From Comamonadaceae bacterium PBBC2 (GTDB lineage Bacteria; Pseudomonadota; Gammaproteobacteria; Burkholderiales; Burkholderiaceae_C), in assembly GCA_002255935.1 (NCBI GenBank), contig NKIO01000006.1, forward strand, positions 27,197-91,196: a DNA stretch of 64,000 nt, given 5' to 3'. A model generated the notes under the pieces. The model saw only the letters and a program-made list of their open reading frames with translations, was not told the DNA's origin and searched no databases. Below are positions 17,501-32,500 of this stretch, piece after piece. Position numbers and translations under genes: made by a program. Numbering within the stretch: position 1 is the first letter of the stretch; each line of letters opens with the position of its first letter.

Positions 17501-20500
17501 GGTCACCCCTCGACGGAAGGCAACCCAGCGCCAGAAGGCAGTCTGTGGGCGGACATTGAAACTGCGATCGCCAACGCTACAGCCGACCACACCGCCCCCA
17601 TGGCCCCGATCGTCAGCTTGCTGCACGACACAGGCGCCAACAACGCCGATGGCATCACCAGCGATGGTCGGTTGAAGATCACCGGTTTGGAGTCTGGTGC
17701 AACTGTCCAGTACAGCACGACGAATGAAGATGATTCGTGGGTCGTTGTTCAGTCTGTCTTCGCCCCTGATTTGACCGATGGCTCCACCGTGTATGTGCGA
17801 CAGCTCGATGCGGCTGGCAACATTTCTGACGTGACGCAATTCAATGTTGACCTGGATGCCACTGGACCAGCCATTGTTTCTGTCAGTTCCTCAATGGAAG
17901 ATGACGGTTACAAAGCAGGCACCATCTTGCCCATCACAGTTCAGTTTGACGAAGTTGTTTATGTGACCGGCACCCCAGTTTTGAATTTGGGTGGTGTGGA
18001 TCGCGCGGTCTCTTACTATAGTGGAAGTGGGTCCGATACCCTGGTCTTCAACTATTTGGTGAGATACCCTGACAATGCAGAAACTTTGAGCGCGTCCTCT
18101 CTCACAGTGGTCGGTGCCAGCATCCGTGATGTGGCTGGAAATGCAGCAGATCTGAGCATTGATGGCGACGCACTGGCAGGCATTTGGATTGACACCACAG
18201 CACCTGATGCGCCATCGGTCGACGATATTTCGCGCGACAACCTGTTCAGCACAGGTGTGGATGGTGCCAACATGACCATCACCGGTCACGGTGAAGCCGG
18301 CGCCACCATCACCTTGGTTCGCACCAACACGACAGCCTTGGTCAATGATCAAGGTGTCTGGACCATGACGGTCAACAATGCACAGAGCCAATTTGGATTG
18401 GGCACCGAAGATTTGGTCTTTACCCAGACCGATGCGGCGGGCAACCTGAGCCTCAGCGCTACCCAGGAAGTCACAGTGGTGACGGGCATTACGGGCTCGG
18501 CCTCCTATCTGTTGTCCAACAGCGTCAAGCGCACCTTGGCCAACATGGACGACATCCATGTGACGGGTGATACGTCCCTGCTGAATGCCACCAGCCTGAT
18601 TGCACGAAGCAATGGCACCATCCGGTTTGACAACATCAAGGCCCGATACGATCAAGCGGCTGATCTGCCACAAGATATGGAAGGTGTGGTCATCGACAAA
18701 GTCACCATCACGGGACTCGACTTTGATCGTCAAACGGTACTCGTGGATCTGAGTACTTTGGATGCCAGCACACAGATTGACTATTTGGGTGGTACTGCCG
18801 ACGAGATCATCATGGTTTCGGCTTCTGCGAGCAATGGCAACCAGCGTCTTTTGCACATTGAAGGTGGTGCCGGTGGCGACACTGTCCGCATCATTGAATC
18901 TGCTTCTGGCACGGCCAGCACGATCACGGGTGAAGTCACGGCCGCAGATGGCGGCGACGCCTTGATTTTGGTGGGCAATATTGACATTTCTCAGGCCGTA
19001 GTGTCTGGATTTGAATCGTTGATACTTCTGACGGGTTCGCCTTCAAAAGTCACGCTGACGGCTGAGCAGTTGTCACAGTTCACATCGGGCATCTCCGGCT
19101 CTGGTTCGGGTTCCGATCAATCGGTCGTCCAAGTTTTGGCCGAGGACAGCGCCACCACAGTGGACCTGATCGGTTCGGTGATCGAAGACGTGGCTTCGTT
19201 CCAGATGGGTGAAAACATCACCCTGAAGATGTCCGCACGGTACTCAGACGGCGTCACGTTCACACAGGAACAAGACGCCGTGGGTGTCACGGTCGTGTTG
19301 GTGGACTTTTTGGATGCCGATCTGGACCTGAGCGCAAGCAACGTCAACTTCAATTTGTCTGGCTTGTCTAGCGGCATCCATGTCAATGGTGACGGTGTCT
19401 TGAGCGATGGTGACCATGTCATCACCTTGCCTGCCGTGTCTGAAGGCCAAACACTCAGCTTGTCAGCCAACCACCTCGTGGGCGATGCTTCGTTGAGCCT
19501 TTCGGGCACAGGTGAACTCCTGGTTTACGGTGATTTCACACACGAGGGCACCGCTGATTTGACCGGTATCACGGTGCACATCAATTTCGATGAGCCCGTC
19601 AGCGAGGGCAGTTCAGAAGTCAACGCCGGTATTGAAATCGGCGAAGTCAGCATCGTGATTGCCAATGCCGATCAGATCAACGCCACGGAAATCACGGGCG
19701 CGGGTCGCCTGGAGATTCAAGAAGTCAAAGTCAATGCCGAAGGACAGATTGCTGACTCCAACAGCGGCCAGGCCCTTGATTTGGAAAGCCTCGGCAATGA
19801 TTTGTATGTGTTGGTTGACATCAACAGTTCTGATGCCGTCCTGAACGATCTGAACGACACCGCCCATGTGGACGAGTACGCGCTGGCTGAGGGCGTCAGC
19901 CTGACCGTGCGCGAGCAGTCTATGACTGGCAAATACATCTCGGGTGACGAATCAAACACCCTGACCATTGAAGACCTTGGTAACTGTACCGATCTCAATG
20001 TGGACTCGGCTGTGAATGTGGTCGCTGATGTGCACAACAGCATTGACATGTCCTATCTTGACAGTGCAGCCCAAATCGACGCCTACCATTTGGTGTCGGG
20101 TCCTGTGTTGACACAAAGCACCCAAGATTTGAACGCAGCAATGGGCATTCCAGGTGACGTTCAATATGCCTGCAATGACTTCACAGCCAGCAGGTTTGAT
20201 TTGTCTGAGCACGCGGGTGAAACCGTCAACTTGCTGCTGAAAGGGCAAGACGATCACAACGTCCTGTTCTTCTTGTTCTCTGCCAATGGCGACTTGAAGG
20301 GCGCTGATGCCAACAGCGGCACAGATGGCTACAGGGCTGGCCTCTTCAATGTGACGATTGAAGACGGCGATTACATTCAAGCTTCGTGGGTCAGTGAGTT
20401 TTGGGACTGCGCAAGCCCGTCCGACTTCGTGGACGATCAATTGACGCTGGGCATTCAAGATGCCACGGACACACAGATCATCGTCACCGAAGTTCTGCCG

Positions 20501-23500
20501 CCCTTGTCTGACACAGTCATAGATGGCAACGCATTGGATGCGCAGTTGGACTATTTGCCTGGCAATGTGCGTGGGGTCAGCGGTGATCGCGAATTCGTCT
20601 ACAGCCACATAGATTTGAACGACTATGTTGGCCAGACCGTCAACTTGCTTTCGCAAGGCCGAGATGGATTGAACGTTGTGCTGGTGCTTAAAAATGCAGC
20701 TGGCGAGGTACTGGGCGCAGACAACGGTAGCGCAGGCCAATTCACTCAAGGACAATTTGAGACTGGCCTCCTCAATGTCACAGTCAATGTTGGCGACTAC
20801 ATTGAGCTTACATATGATGCCGAATTGAATGGCTGCTGTGGTTCCGATTACCACTTCAACGCCCCCTTGATGCTGGGTGTTCAGGACACTGAAACTGGCC
20901 ACATCGCGAGGATCGATGTGCCATGGCATTTCAGTGAAGTGCCCACGCTGACCGCCAAAGCCGGTCAAATCAGCAACCACATCGTGGACGGTGCTGGCGA
21001 TTTGGTCATCACCCACGTAGCGGTCAACCTAGCTGGCCAGTTGGCCGATGACCAACTCAGCGATGGTGGAGACTATGCATCGATCAGCTTGACCCAAGTG
21101 AGCCTGAATGGCCATGTGGCCATTCGAATCGATTCGACCAACAGCGCAGAAAGTGTGCTGAACGACAGCACCGATTTGGCCCCTGTAGACGAGATTCAGA
21201 TCATCGGTTCGAACACGCTGTACGCCGATGCCGGAACCTTGGACGGCAAGCTGGTCACGGGCAACACCGCACACGTGGTGGTCTCGGGCGATGCAAATGC
21301 GGATTTGAACAATGTGGATACCGGTTCGCTGGACATGACTGCCGCACAGGGTGTGATCACCTTCTCGAACGTCGAGTCAGCCCAAACGGTCATCATGCGT
21401 GAGGATCAAGCCGACGCGCGGACCATTCGTGTGGAAGCGGGCGGCCGCTTGCAAATTGAGGACTGGACCGTCACAACCGACTTGTCCGAGGTCACTCGTG
21501 ATGTCGACGGGTCCGGCTTGGGCATTACCAATGCTTATGGCACCACCTACGTGAAACACGGTGAGACCACCGTCTTGAACTACTACAACGGTAACATGGG
21601 CACGGGCCTTTATGAAAACGTCATGGTGCACTTCGATGGCAGCATTGAGATCACTGAACTGACATCGACATCGACGGTGACCTTGTATGGCTCATCGGAT
21701 GATGGACTGGCCGTTTTCATCGACGGCCAAGAAGTGATCATGGACTGGACTGGCCATGGAAATGAACGTTGGAACAGCACTGGGGTATTCGAAATGTCCC
21801 CAGGACCGCACAATATCGAAATTTGGTATTTCCAAGGTGATGGTGGCCATAACTTGGGCTTGTTCTACCAAGTAGCCGATGGTGACATCAAGTCGTTCAC
21901 GCAAGGTAATTCTTCGCCCCAGGATGGTTTTGACAACACGTATTCAGTCTTCTCTGGCCAATACGATGTTTTCAGCTTCAACCCCGGCCTGATCAATATC
22001 GAAGAGGTGCAACCATGGTTGCATCCCGAAATTTTCAGCACCACCGCAAGCGCTGAGGTGATCGGTCACATCACCAGCGACAGTCTGCCTGAGGGTGAGG
22101 ACGTGCTGGATATGATGGATGAAACCTTGTCGCCTAACTTGACGGGCTTCTCGATCGATCAAAACCTGACACTGACACTGAAAGCTGAGCAAGCCACGGG
22201 TCTGAAGATCACAGGTGAAGACGCAACGGGTGACCTCGATGTGGGTGGCTCGGTGGTCATCAACAACCTCGATGGCACAGACAGTGATGAAGATGGTCAA
22301 GCCGATGCCGTGTACGACTTCAGCAGCATCCATGCTGGCGAAGCAGGTTCGGTGCTGGTGAACATCACGACCTCTGAGACCCTCAATGCACAGACCAACC
22401 TCGGCGAAGCCCAGGTCAATGTGGCCGAAAGCGTGACGCTGACGGTGACAGCAGGCCAAGCCAGCGGTGTTGGCTTCAGCGGATTGGGCGCTTTGGTGTT
22501 GACCCAAATGGATGCGGAAGCCAACTTGCAATCGGTCGACAATGAAAACTTGTCCGTGATCGTTCAAGTAGCAGCCGATGAATCTTTGGATGCAAAAACC
22601 TTCACAAACCTTGGCCCTGTGACGGCGTATGAAATCCTTGATGAAACGGTTGAAACGGATTCTCAATACACCAACGCAGATGGATGGTTTGTCCAGCGTG
22701 TGGACTTCGGAAGTGACACCATCGGACACAGCGTGAATATCTCACTCGACTCCGAGAAAAATCTTCATTCCTATTTGAGTCTGCGCAACATTGCTGGTGA
22801 ATTGGTGCGTGAAGTCTTGTTCGATGACTATCAGTACGACCCCGAATTCACCGATGTCGAAATTCAAGAAGGCGATTACCTGGAGTTTGGCTACTTCTCT
22901 AAACATGGCAATTCGCAAGACAGTCTGAACTTGACGGTCACAGACGCCACGGATCCATCCACGGTGTATATCGAAACCACGGAATACGTACTGGGCCAAA
23001 CAGGCTCTCTGACGCTGCTTAGCGATCAAGTTTCCGGCAAAGATGTCACTGGCTTTGGCGTGCTCACAATTGAACAATTCCAAGCCAACACCGACTTGTC
23101 GAAAATTGATTCTGATCTGGACCCGTGGGAGGTGTGGGGCTCTGGCGTCACGGTCATCGCAAAAATTGACGCTGAAGCTGATGTTGTTTTTGATTCGGAA
23201 AACAGAACGGCTTGGATCGTTGATCGATTCGAGGTGGCTGGTAGTCTGACTTTGGATGCTTCACAAGCCTGGGCCACCGTTATCGACGGCAGTGGCAGTG
23301 TCCTCGTGACACATCTTGAAGAAGAAGCTGGTACAGATTTGAGCTGGATCACCACTGCCGAGGTTCAAGCACGCGTTTCGGGTGATGTGACATTCACAGG
23401 TCAGCTGGGCTCAGCGTCAGTTCTGGTGGACGGTGGCGCCACGCTCACATTGGATGATGCACGCGCTGATGGTGTCACCATGAGTGGCGAAGGTTCTGTG

Positions 23501-26500
23501 ACCGTGGTGGTTCTGGGCGATGACGGCGAAGGTCATCTCAATGCTGACTTGAGCCAAATTGCCGTGACGGGACCCTTGACCTTGCACCTGAGCAGCACCG
23601 TGAACTTGGCGCAGGACAGTGCCAATTTGGAGGGCGTCAACAACATCGTGATGGGTGTTGTGAAGGATTTGGACCGTGCCCATGCGATGAGCTTACAAGG
23701 CATCAGCGTTTCGCTTGCTGACGACACCATTGAAAATCAAGAGAGCGAGTCAATTGCCCAATTGCTCGACGGTAATGACAGCACGAAGTTCTATACAGAC
23801 ACCTCGCAAAATGCAGCTTTTGTGATTGACATGGGGGCCGAAAAGGTTGTGCATGCACTGTCCTTGACAACCGCCGACGACCACGCTGAGCGCGACCCAG
23901 CGCACGTGACTGTGCTGGGTTCGAACGATGGTGAAACATTTGTGGAAATCGCATCGTTTGACACGGCGTTGCCTGAAGAACGACAGACTGAGTCTGGCAC
24001 TTTTGCCTTTGATAATTCAACAGGCTACCGGTATTACAAGTTTGTCTTTAACGAGACGAATGCCACCTTGACACAAGAGATTGGCGCCGGAACACAAATC
24101 GCTGACATCCATTTGTTCACACAACCATCGACGCTGACCATTTCGGCCAGTGACGCTGATTTGCTGAACATCACTGAAATCGCCGAAGGCTCGGTGGTGA
24201 TAGTCACTGGCGATGCGGATGCCGATTTGCTCAGCATCGACGTCACCACACTGGACCTGCATCTGGCCACGGGCGATCTGAACTATGCACACGAGATCGG
24301 TGAAGGTAAAAACCTGCGGTTGACCCTTGCGCAAGCGCTGGCTGATCAGGCAGACTTCTCGGGCACGGGTACGCTGGTTGTCATGGACGATGCCATCACC
24401 AGTGACACCGACTTGACGGGTATCGCAGGCTCTGTGCATTTGAGCTTCCAAAGCGGTACTGAAACCACCAGCGTCATCTCTGTCGATGCGGGTCACACCC
24501 TCACACTCACGGCCGCGCAAGCCTCGGGTCAGCACATTTCTGGTGAAGGTACGGTGATCATCACCGGCCATCCAACGGCAGATGTGGATCTGAGCTTTAT
24601 CTCCGCTGATATCGACTTGTCCGGTCTGACCGGCTATGAAATTGTCGAGGGCGCTTTGACCTTTGACGGACATGCGATCACTTTGCCCGCCTTGGTGGCA
24701 GACCAATCGATCACCCTGGATGCGGACCAGTTGACAGGTCAGTTGACCTTGAACGGTGAAGCTGGAACCTTGTTGATCAAAGGTGACCTTGCAGAAGCAC
24801 AAGTCATCGACTTGACCCATGTGTCCTCTGATGTGACCGTGTCCACCACAGACCCTGTATTCGACGGCGAAACTCCGATCAGTGACGGTGTCGGCATCAA
24901 TGTCCCCAATGAAGCCGTGCTGATCTTGAAGCCAGTGCATGCAAACGGCCAAACCATCACAGGCGATGGCACAGTGTCCGTCAGCGGCGATGTCTCAGAG
25001 GGTGCAACGGTCGACTTGCGCGACATTTCTGCAACCCTGAATTTCTCGGATGATGGCGCAGATGCTCAATCCTCGATTCAAGTGGGTGTTGACGCGACCT
25101 TGAAGCTTTGGGCAACCCAAGCCGATGGTCAGATCATTGCCGGTGATCCAGCAGCCGTTCAGAATGTCTCGGAGACAGTCACTTTCGAAGACGTCGTGAT
25201 TGACAACCCCGATGGACAGCCAGTCCTGAATGGATTCCATGGGTTCAATTGGAACATTCCTGTGGACCAAGATGGTGGAACAGTCTTGAATGTGTTGAAT
25301 GGTGACACCTACGATGTCTCTGGCTCTGGCTATGAAATGGCTGCTCAAGATGCTGGTTCAGTGGTGGCATACAACAACTATGCCATGCAGCCGATCACCA
25401 TCACCCGCACAGATGGCGGTGATTTCAACTTCGTTGGCGTCCAATTGACAGCCGCATGGATGGATCTCACGGTCACATTGACAGGCTACAACAATGGCGT
25501 TTTGGTTGGCACGCGTGAAGTTACGCTGACCACGGCGACCGAAACCACATTGGATTTTGACTGGGGCGATATTGATCAGCTGGTCATCAGCAGTGATACA
25601 GATGCTGATAATCGTCATATCGTTATTGACGACTTCCGCTACACCACCAGTGTTACTGGCTCAGGATCTGTGGAAATCTTTGGTCTTGAAGAGGCACCGC
25701 ATGCCAATTTCGCGACCATCACCGACACGATTGTGAGCATCCATGTCGGCGACAACGCTCAAGTCGTCTTCGACGGCGATCTGGGGGATTCTGCACGCCA
25801 CCAAGTGCTTTTGGGTGACAGCGCAACGCTGACGCTGACGGCCAGCCAAGCCGATTCCCGAACCATCAGTGGTGACGACACCAACAACATCACCGTGACG
25901 TCGCTCGCCGATGACACCAACTTGGACGGCCTGAGCAGCGATGCCACTGTGGTGGCACAGATCGATGCCGTCATCGATGTCTCAAGCAATGGGCATTTGG
26001 GTCGCGTCGACACGTTCGAGTTTGTGGAAGCATTGGAGCCGCCATCATTGACACTGTCTGCAAGCCAGGCTGTGGCCAATGTCTTGCACATCAGCGGAGA
26101 TGGCACGACGGTGATCATCGGTGATGTCACAGTCGACAACGCAGTCATGGACCTGACGCATATCGCCACAACGCTCTCGTTCGCTGACAATGACGATGCG
26201 GAACCCAGCATCGCTTTGGCCGACGGCGTGACCTTGAAGGTCAATGCACAACAGGCAGATGGTCGAGTGATTTTCAATGCCGACGCCGCTTCGTCGACCG
26301 TTGAAATCTATGCACTGGAAAACAAGTCCGATGCCAATTTCAGTGGCATCTACACTGCGGCCAAGATTTATGTGTCGGCCGATGCAAGCAGCTTCACATT
26401 CAATGGCCAATTGGGCGATCCCGATAACCACGCGGTGTATCTGGGTGCCAACGCCGATGTGACGCTGTCTGCCACAGAAGCATCTGGGCGCGTCATGGAG

Positions 26501-29500
26501 GGCGATGACACCAACCAGTTGACCGTGACGTCAGTGGATGGAAACACCAACCTCGACGACGTGTCGACTGCATTGACTTTGACTGCAGGTATTTTCGGAA
26601 CAACCAATCTGGTGACCAACAGTCATTTGGCACATGTGGATGTTTACAGCTTGCTTCAGAGCGGCGAACCTGCTGAACTCACACTGAGTGCTTCGCAAAT
26701 CGATGGACGAACAGTTGACGGTCTGGGTAGCTTGATCGTCAAAGGCTTGGTGGCCAACGATCAACAGAAACTGAGTACCGACCTTTCCAATGTGAGCGTC
26801 GGCATCGATGTGACTGCAGAAGTATTGGGCAATTCTGACCTGACTGCAGACAGCGCCACGCTGACAAAAATTGACGCGATCACCATCGTCAAGGCCGCGT
26901 TGGACTTGTCAGGCGCGACTGTCACAGCTGTACCTTTAGAAATGGAAGATACAGCCGATCACGGTGAAGTGGCCCTGAACGTGCTGGACCATGATGTGGG
27001 CACCAAGTACTTCAGCGGTACGGGCACTGGCGCTGGCTTGGTGATCGAGATGTCGACAGCAACAGTTGTAAACGCATTGTCCATCACCACGGCCAACGAT
27101 GAGTTTGGCCGCAACCCAAGCACCTTCACCGTCAAAGGCTCCGTTGATGGCATTCAGTGGGTCACCATTGTTGCTGATCAAGCTGTAGAACTGGCCGATG
27201 CGCCATATGTCCAGTCGGATATTTACAGTTTCAGCAATGCCACGGCATACCTCTACTACGAGGTCACTTTCCCGACCACAGTTGGCGCCGATTCAACGCA
27301 GCTTTCTGAGTTGAATTTGTATGCCCCTGGGACCCCTAGTTTGACGATCAATGTGGACGACGCCAGCGGCAAAGAAATCACGGGTGACGCCACCGTCGTG
27401 GTGGTGGGTTCGACAAGCTCGTCGGTTGACCTGAGCCTGGTGAGTGCAACCACCTTGGACATTCACGCAGCAGACATCGCGGGCGACCTGACATTGCCAC
27501 AGAGCATTGCTCAGGACCACACCTGGATCTTGAACGCTGGACAAGCCGATGGGCGTGACATCGATGGCCTGGGCTCATTGCAGGTCAATGGCATCCAGAC
27601 AAACACCGATCTGTCGGGCGTGGTGCTGCCAGTTCAGGGCGGTACAAACGTCACTGACTTTACTGGTGCGTTTGCAGCTTCGACGTGGACCTACGATGAG
27701 CAGCACTTCACATTCTCGGACACAGATACTGACGGAGTTACCGATACGCTTGTCTTGACCAGCAGCTTTGATCCACACATGAATGAAAACAATGGCGGGT
27801 ATCCAGCAGCCATTATTAACAGTGCTGCCGTGCCTGCAAACGGAGAACTTTCTATTGATTTTAGTTTCGCGAGTTCATTGCTAACAAATGGCTACGATGT
27901 AGTTGGGCTTTATTTCAATGGTGGTGATAACCAACTGACGCTGCAGTTGAACAACGATGTCGTCGTTAATCTAGTCGGTAACCACGCGCATTGGGAAATG
28001 GCAGGTTATGTATTTGATGTCACCAACTGGTTGGTGGATGGGGACAATGTCACTGGTACAGTGGTTTTCCATGCTGTAACCGGCCAATCCGTTCAACTTT
28101 TCGCGTTTTCCAGTCAGATCGACTCGGCAATCACTTACACGAACTTTGCCTTCACACCAACGGCGCAATCGACCCCTGGGCTTGCCAACCTGGTGGGTGT
28201 GATCAACGAGCATTCCGATTTCGCAGACGCCAGCAATGTCTTCGACATCGTTGGCCACTCCAATCTCGAAAACATGACCGCTTATGTCATCGATGGCGGT
28301 TACACACTCAAGCTGAACTCGGCACAAGCCAATGGCTTGACCGTGACGGCTGGTGAGGGCGTTACCGAAGCTGAAGTGATGGTGGCCGATGATGTCGCAA
28401 CCGGCGCCTCTGTGAGCCTCACCAACATCACCAGCGCTGTGTCGATCAACTTTGGTATTGACGACGGGGTGGGCATTGACGTGGGTACCGGCGGTACACT
28501 GACCTTGCGCACCGACCAAGCTGACCAGCAATCGATCAGCGGCAACGGTACTGTGGCCATCGATGGCGACATCGCGGCTGAAATCACCGTGGATCTGCGC
28601 AATGTCACGACCGAAGTGACCTTCCAAACCACAGACAACAGCAACTCCATCCAAGTGAATGGAACACTGAAAGTTAACGCCGAAGCGATCAGCACGGCCG
28701 TGGTAACAGGCGAAGGCACTGTCGAGGTCTATGGTCTCGACTTGAACAGCACGGTTGACCTCAGCAGTGTCGGTTCGGAAGACCCAGACAACTTGACCGT
28801 GACGGCCATGATCACCGATCACACAGACCTGTCCGAAGAAGCCGCGGCGCACTTTGCTACGGTGGACAGCTACGTGGTCAGCGATGGCGTGACACTGACA
28901 CTGAATGCTGCTGAAGCCAATGGCGCAACAGTTACCGATGCACTGGACAGCGCAGGCGAACTGTATGTGGTGGGCTTGGTCAGCGGTGCGATTGGCGACG
29001 GCGGTACTGATTTGACCAACGTCACTGTCACCGGCACGATCACCGTCGAAGTCACGGGCGAATCGAACATCAGCGAAAACACGTCACTGTTGGTTGTTGA
29101 TACCTTCCACGTGGCTGACGGCGGTGTCTTGACCTTGACAGCCGAACAAGCCGATGGCAACACAGTGGTGGCCAATGGCGTGGATCGCACCGGCGCTGTG
29201 GTCATCACAGGCATTGAAGGCAAGCCCGATGCGCATCTGGATGGTATCGACTCGCCTGATATCACTTTGGCGGTGTCTGCCAACCTCGATCCGCTTTCAT
29301 TCACGGGTGAGTTGGGTGATGCCAAGGTCTCCATTGGCGAAAACACCTCCCTGACATTGAGCGCAGGTCAAGCGGATGGCCGTGTGGTTTTGGGTACAGG
29401 CTCTTTGGTGGTCGATGCGCTGCAGACCGGGACCAATTTGTCGAATGTGGAGATGGCCATTGCGTCGTTGACAGGGCGCATCACCGAAGCCAGCGATCTG

Positions 29501-32500
29501 ACGGATGGTGTCTTTGACATCACCTCCGCCGCTGATCTGGACCAGGTCACGGCTTATGCGATAGATGGCGCTTACACACTGAAAGTCGGCTCAGCCGTGG
29601 CAAGCGGCTTGACCGTTTACCAAACCGACCAGTCATCTGGTGGCGCCGTCTTTGTCAGCGACGATGTGGCAGCAGAGGCCACCATCGATCTAACGAGCAT
29701 TGAATCCAGCGTGACCGTGACCTTCGGTGCAGACGATGAAGCGGGTATCGATGTGGGCACCGATGGTCTTTTGATCATGCGTGCCGATCAGGCCACGGCG
29801 CAGACCGTCACTGGCGCCGGTGCGATGCGCGTAGTGGGCAATTTGGTCGAGACAGTCGATCTGTCCAAGGCCGCAGTCGGTGCTGTTCAGTTTGACTTGG
29901 ACAACAACAGTGAGTTGGACACTGGAATTACAGTGGCTGCTGGCCAAACACTCAAAATTGGTGGCAACCAGTTGGGCGCAACCACGGTCACTGTCGAGGG
30001 CAATTTGGATGTTTACCTTGGCACGGCCGACGCAGACTTCGATCTGGATGCCTTGGTCACTGCCACAGGCGAGGGGCTGGTCACGGTGCATGTCACCAGC
30101 AATTTGGACCTGTCGGGTAACACCCACTTCACTGAAATCACGCACTTTGTGGTGGATGCAGAAGTCACATTGACCTTGGATCCAGCATTGGCCAACGACG
30201 CCTATGTGTCCGGAGAGGGTACGGTTCACGTGACCGACCTGGGGGCTGACGCCGATGCGCTGACTGTGAATTTGGCTGATTTGACCGCGTCGTCAGTGAC
30301 CGCAACCTTTGCGGCCAACACAGGCGAGTTCACCGGTGATCTGGGCACAGCCGTGGTCACTGTGACTGCCGGTGCCGTGATGACCTTGAGCGCAGACAAA
30401 GCGAATGGTCACACGATCAACGGTGCTGTTGCAGAGTCCATCGCTGATGTCATTCACGACGGTGGATCCATTGTGATCACTGGTTTGGACGCTACACCAG
30501 TAGACCTGTCCTTGATCACTGCCGGTGCAGGGGTTGCCGGTGAACCTGGCATGCCAGCAGGCACTTTCACCACGACAGTGATTTCTTCGGTCACGATTGA
30601 TCCCACGACAGACCTTGGTACTTTGGCGATTTCCATCGATGACGGCATGACCTTCGGTCTGACCGCCGATCAAGCTGACTTGCGCGCAATCAGCGGTGTG
30701 GGCACTGCCGAAATCCACGGTGACATCACGGGCGACAACGCTGTGGTCGATCTGACCCACATTGAAGCCACGCTCAGCTTCTTGGACGAAGCTGAAGAAA
30801 CGGCAACGGTTGAGGTCGGTGCAGAGAACACCCTCGTATTGAACGCAAGCCAAGCTTCGGGTCAGTTGATCACGGGCACAGGCACGGTTCGAATCGCTGA
30901 CGATGTGACGGTGGGCATTGTCAATCTGAAGACCATCAGCGCCAACTTGGACTTCACTGACAACGGCTTGGATGTCGCAGACGGTGCGACCTTGCAGCTC
31001 ACCGCGGCTCAAGCGTCTGCCAAAACCATCACGGGCGCTGGCACGGTGGAAATCGTCGGGCTGGCTGCAGATACTGACCTGTCCAATGTCGGGGCCGCTA
31101 TTGCCGTGGCTGACTTGACAGGTGTGCTTGCTGAGCAACAGTGGTCCGTTGAAGGGGTTGGTGGTGCCGTGGCGTTTACTCAAACCACGCTCACACTTTC
31201 CTCGACTAACGATCAACCACAAGCTGTCATCACTCCTGGAGCTGGCACCTACCAGTTCCACTACGATTTCAGCTCAGATGCTTACACCAATGTGTATGTC
31301 ATGGTGAATGGCAATTACGGTTCAAGAACTGTGCTCAACAGTGGCGGAGCAATCTCTGGCGATGTTGAGTTGGTGCTCAATGACGGAGATAGCGTGACCT
31401 TCGTGGTATTTACAGGCGGCACGGCCGAACTCAGCGTGAGTTCTATGCTCTTTACGCCAAGCGGTGGCGGTGATGCACATGTGAGTGTTTCTGTGACCGA
31501 TTCCGTTGATGTGAGTGGCAACACTATGTTGGACTCTGTCGATCAATACACGGTTACAGATCAAACGACATTGACACTCAATGCCTCAGAGGCTTCTGGT
31601 CGCACGATTGATGGTCCAGGCACCGCTGTAATTGTGGGCAATGTGTCATCAGGCACTGTTGACTTGACAGGTGTCAGTGCTAATTTGGAATTCTTTGAGG
31701 GCGACATCACTGTTTCCGATAACGCGATCCTGAAAGTTACGGTCAATCAGTTGGGCTCAACCTTGGTCAGTGGCGATGGCACTCTGGAAATTGTTGGTGA
31801 TCTCGCCGATGCCACAACGATGGATCTGCAAGCAGACACCGTCGCAGACATTGGGTTCGGGGACGAAGGCATTGACATCACAGGCGCAACGCTCAAGATG
31901 ACAGCCACGCAAATCCAGGGGCAGGACATTCATGGCGCCGGTACCCTGGTCGTCGGTGGCAATGTGCCTGGGAACCGCTGGACGATGGACTTGACGACGG
32001 TCAGCACCGACACCGCGATTGATTTTGCAGACAGCTCGGATGATGCTTTCGGCATCACGATTGGCGCAAACAGTGTGCTGGCAATCAATGCCGCGCATCT
32101 GAGCGGCAAGTTTGTTTCCGGTCCAGGTACCATTCAAATCTACGGCACATTGACTGATGCCATTGATCTTTCGCACGTTGATACAGCGGTCAGCATTGAC
32201 CTGACTCAATTGGATGCCTTGGACTCTTTGCCGGACCTGCCTGGACTGGCCAGCGGACAAGAGTTGGTGCTGACGACTTCGCAAGCCGCTGGTTTGACCA
32301 TTGACCAGCCCGATGCGACGGTCAGGATCACAAACGTGTCGGATGCGCTGGATGGGGATGGCAACTTGAACGTCGACCTCTCTCACATCACTGCAGACAC
32401 CGTCACGTTGGATGTGGACGTACCAAGTTGGGATACACCTGTGACTGTGACCGGTGAATTGGGTTCGACCCAAGTGACTGTCGAGGGTTACGCTCAGTTG

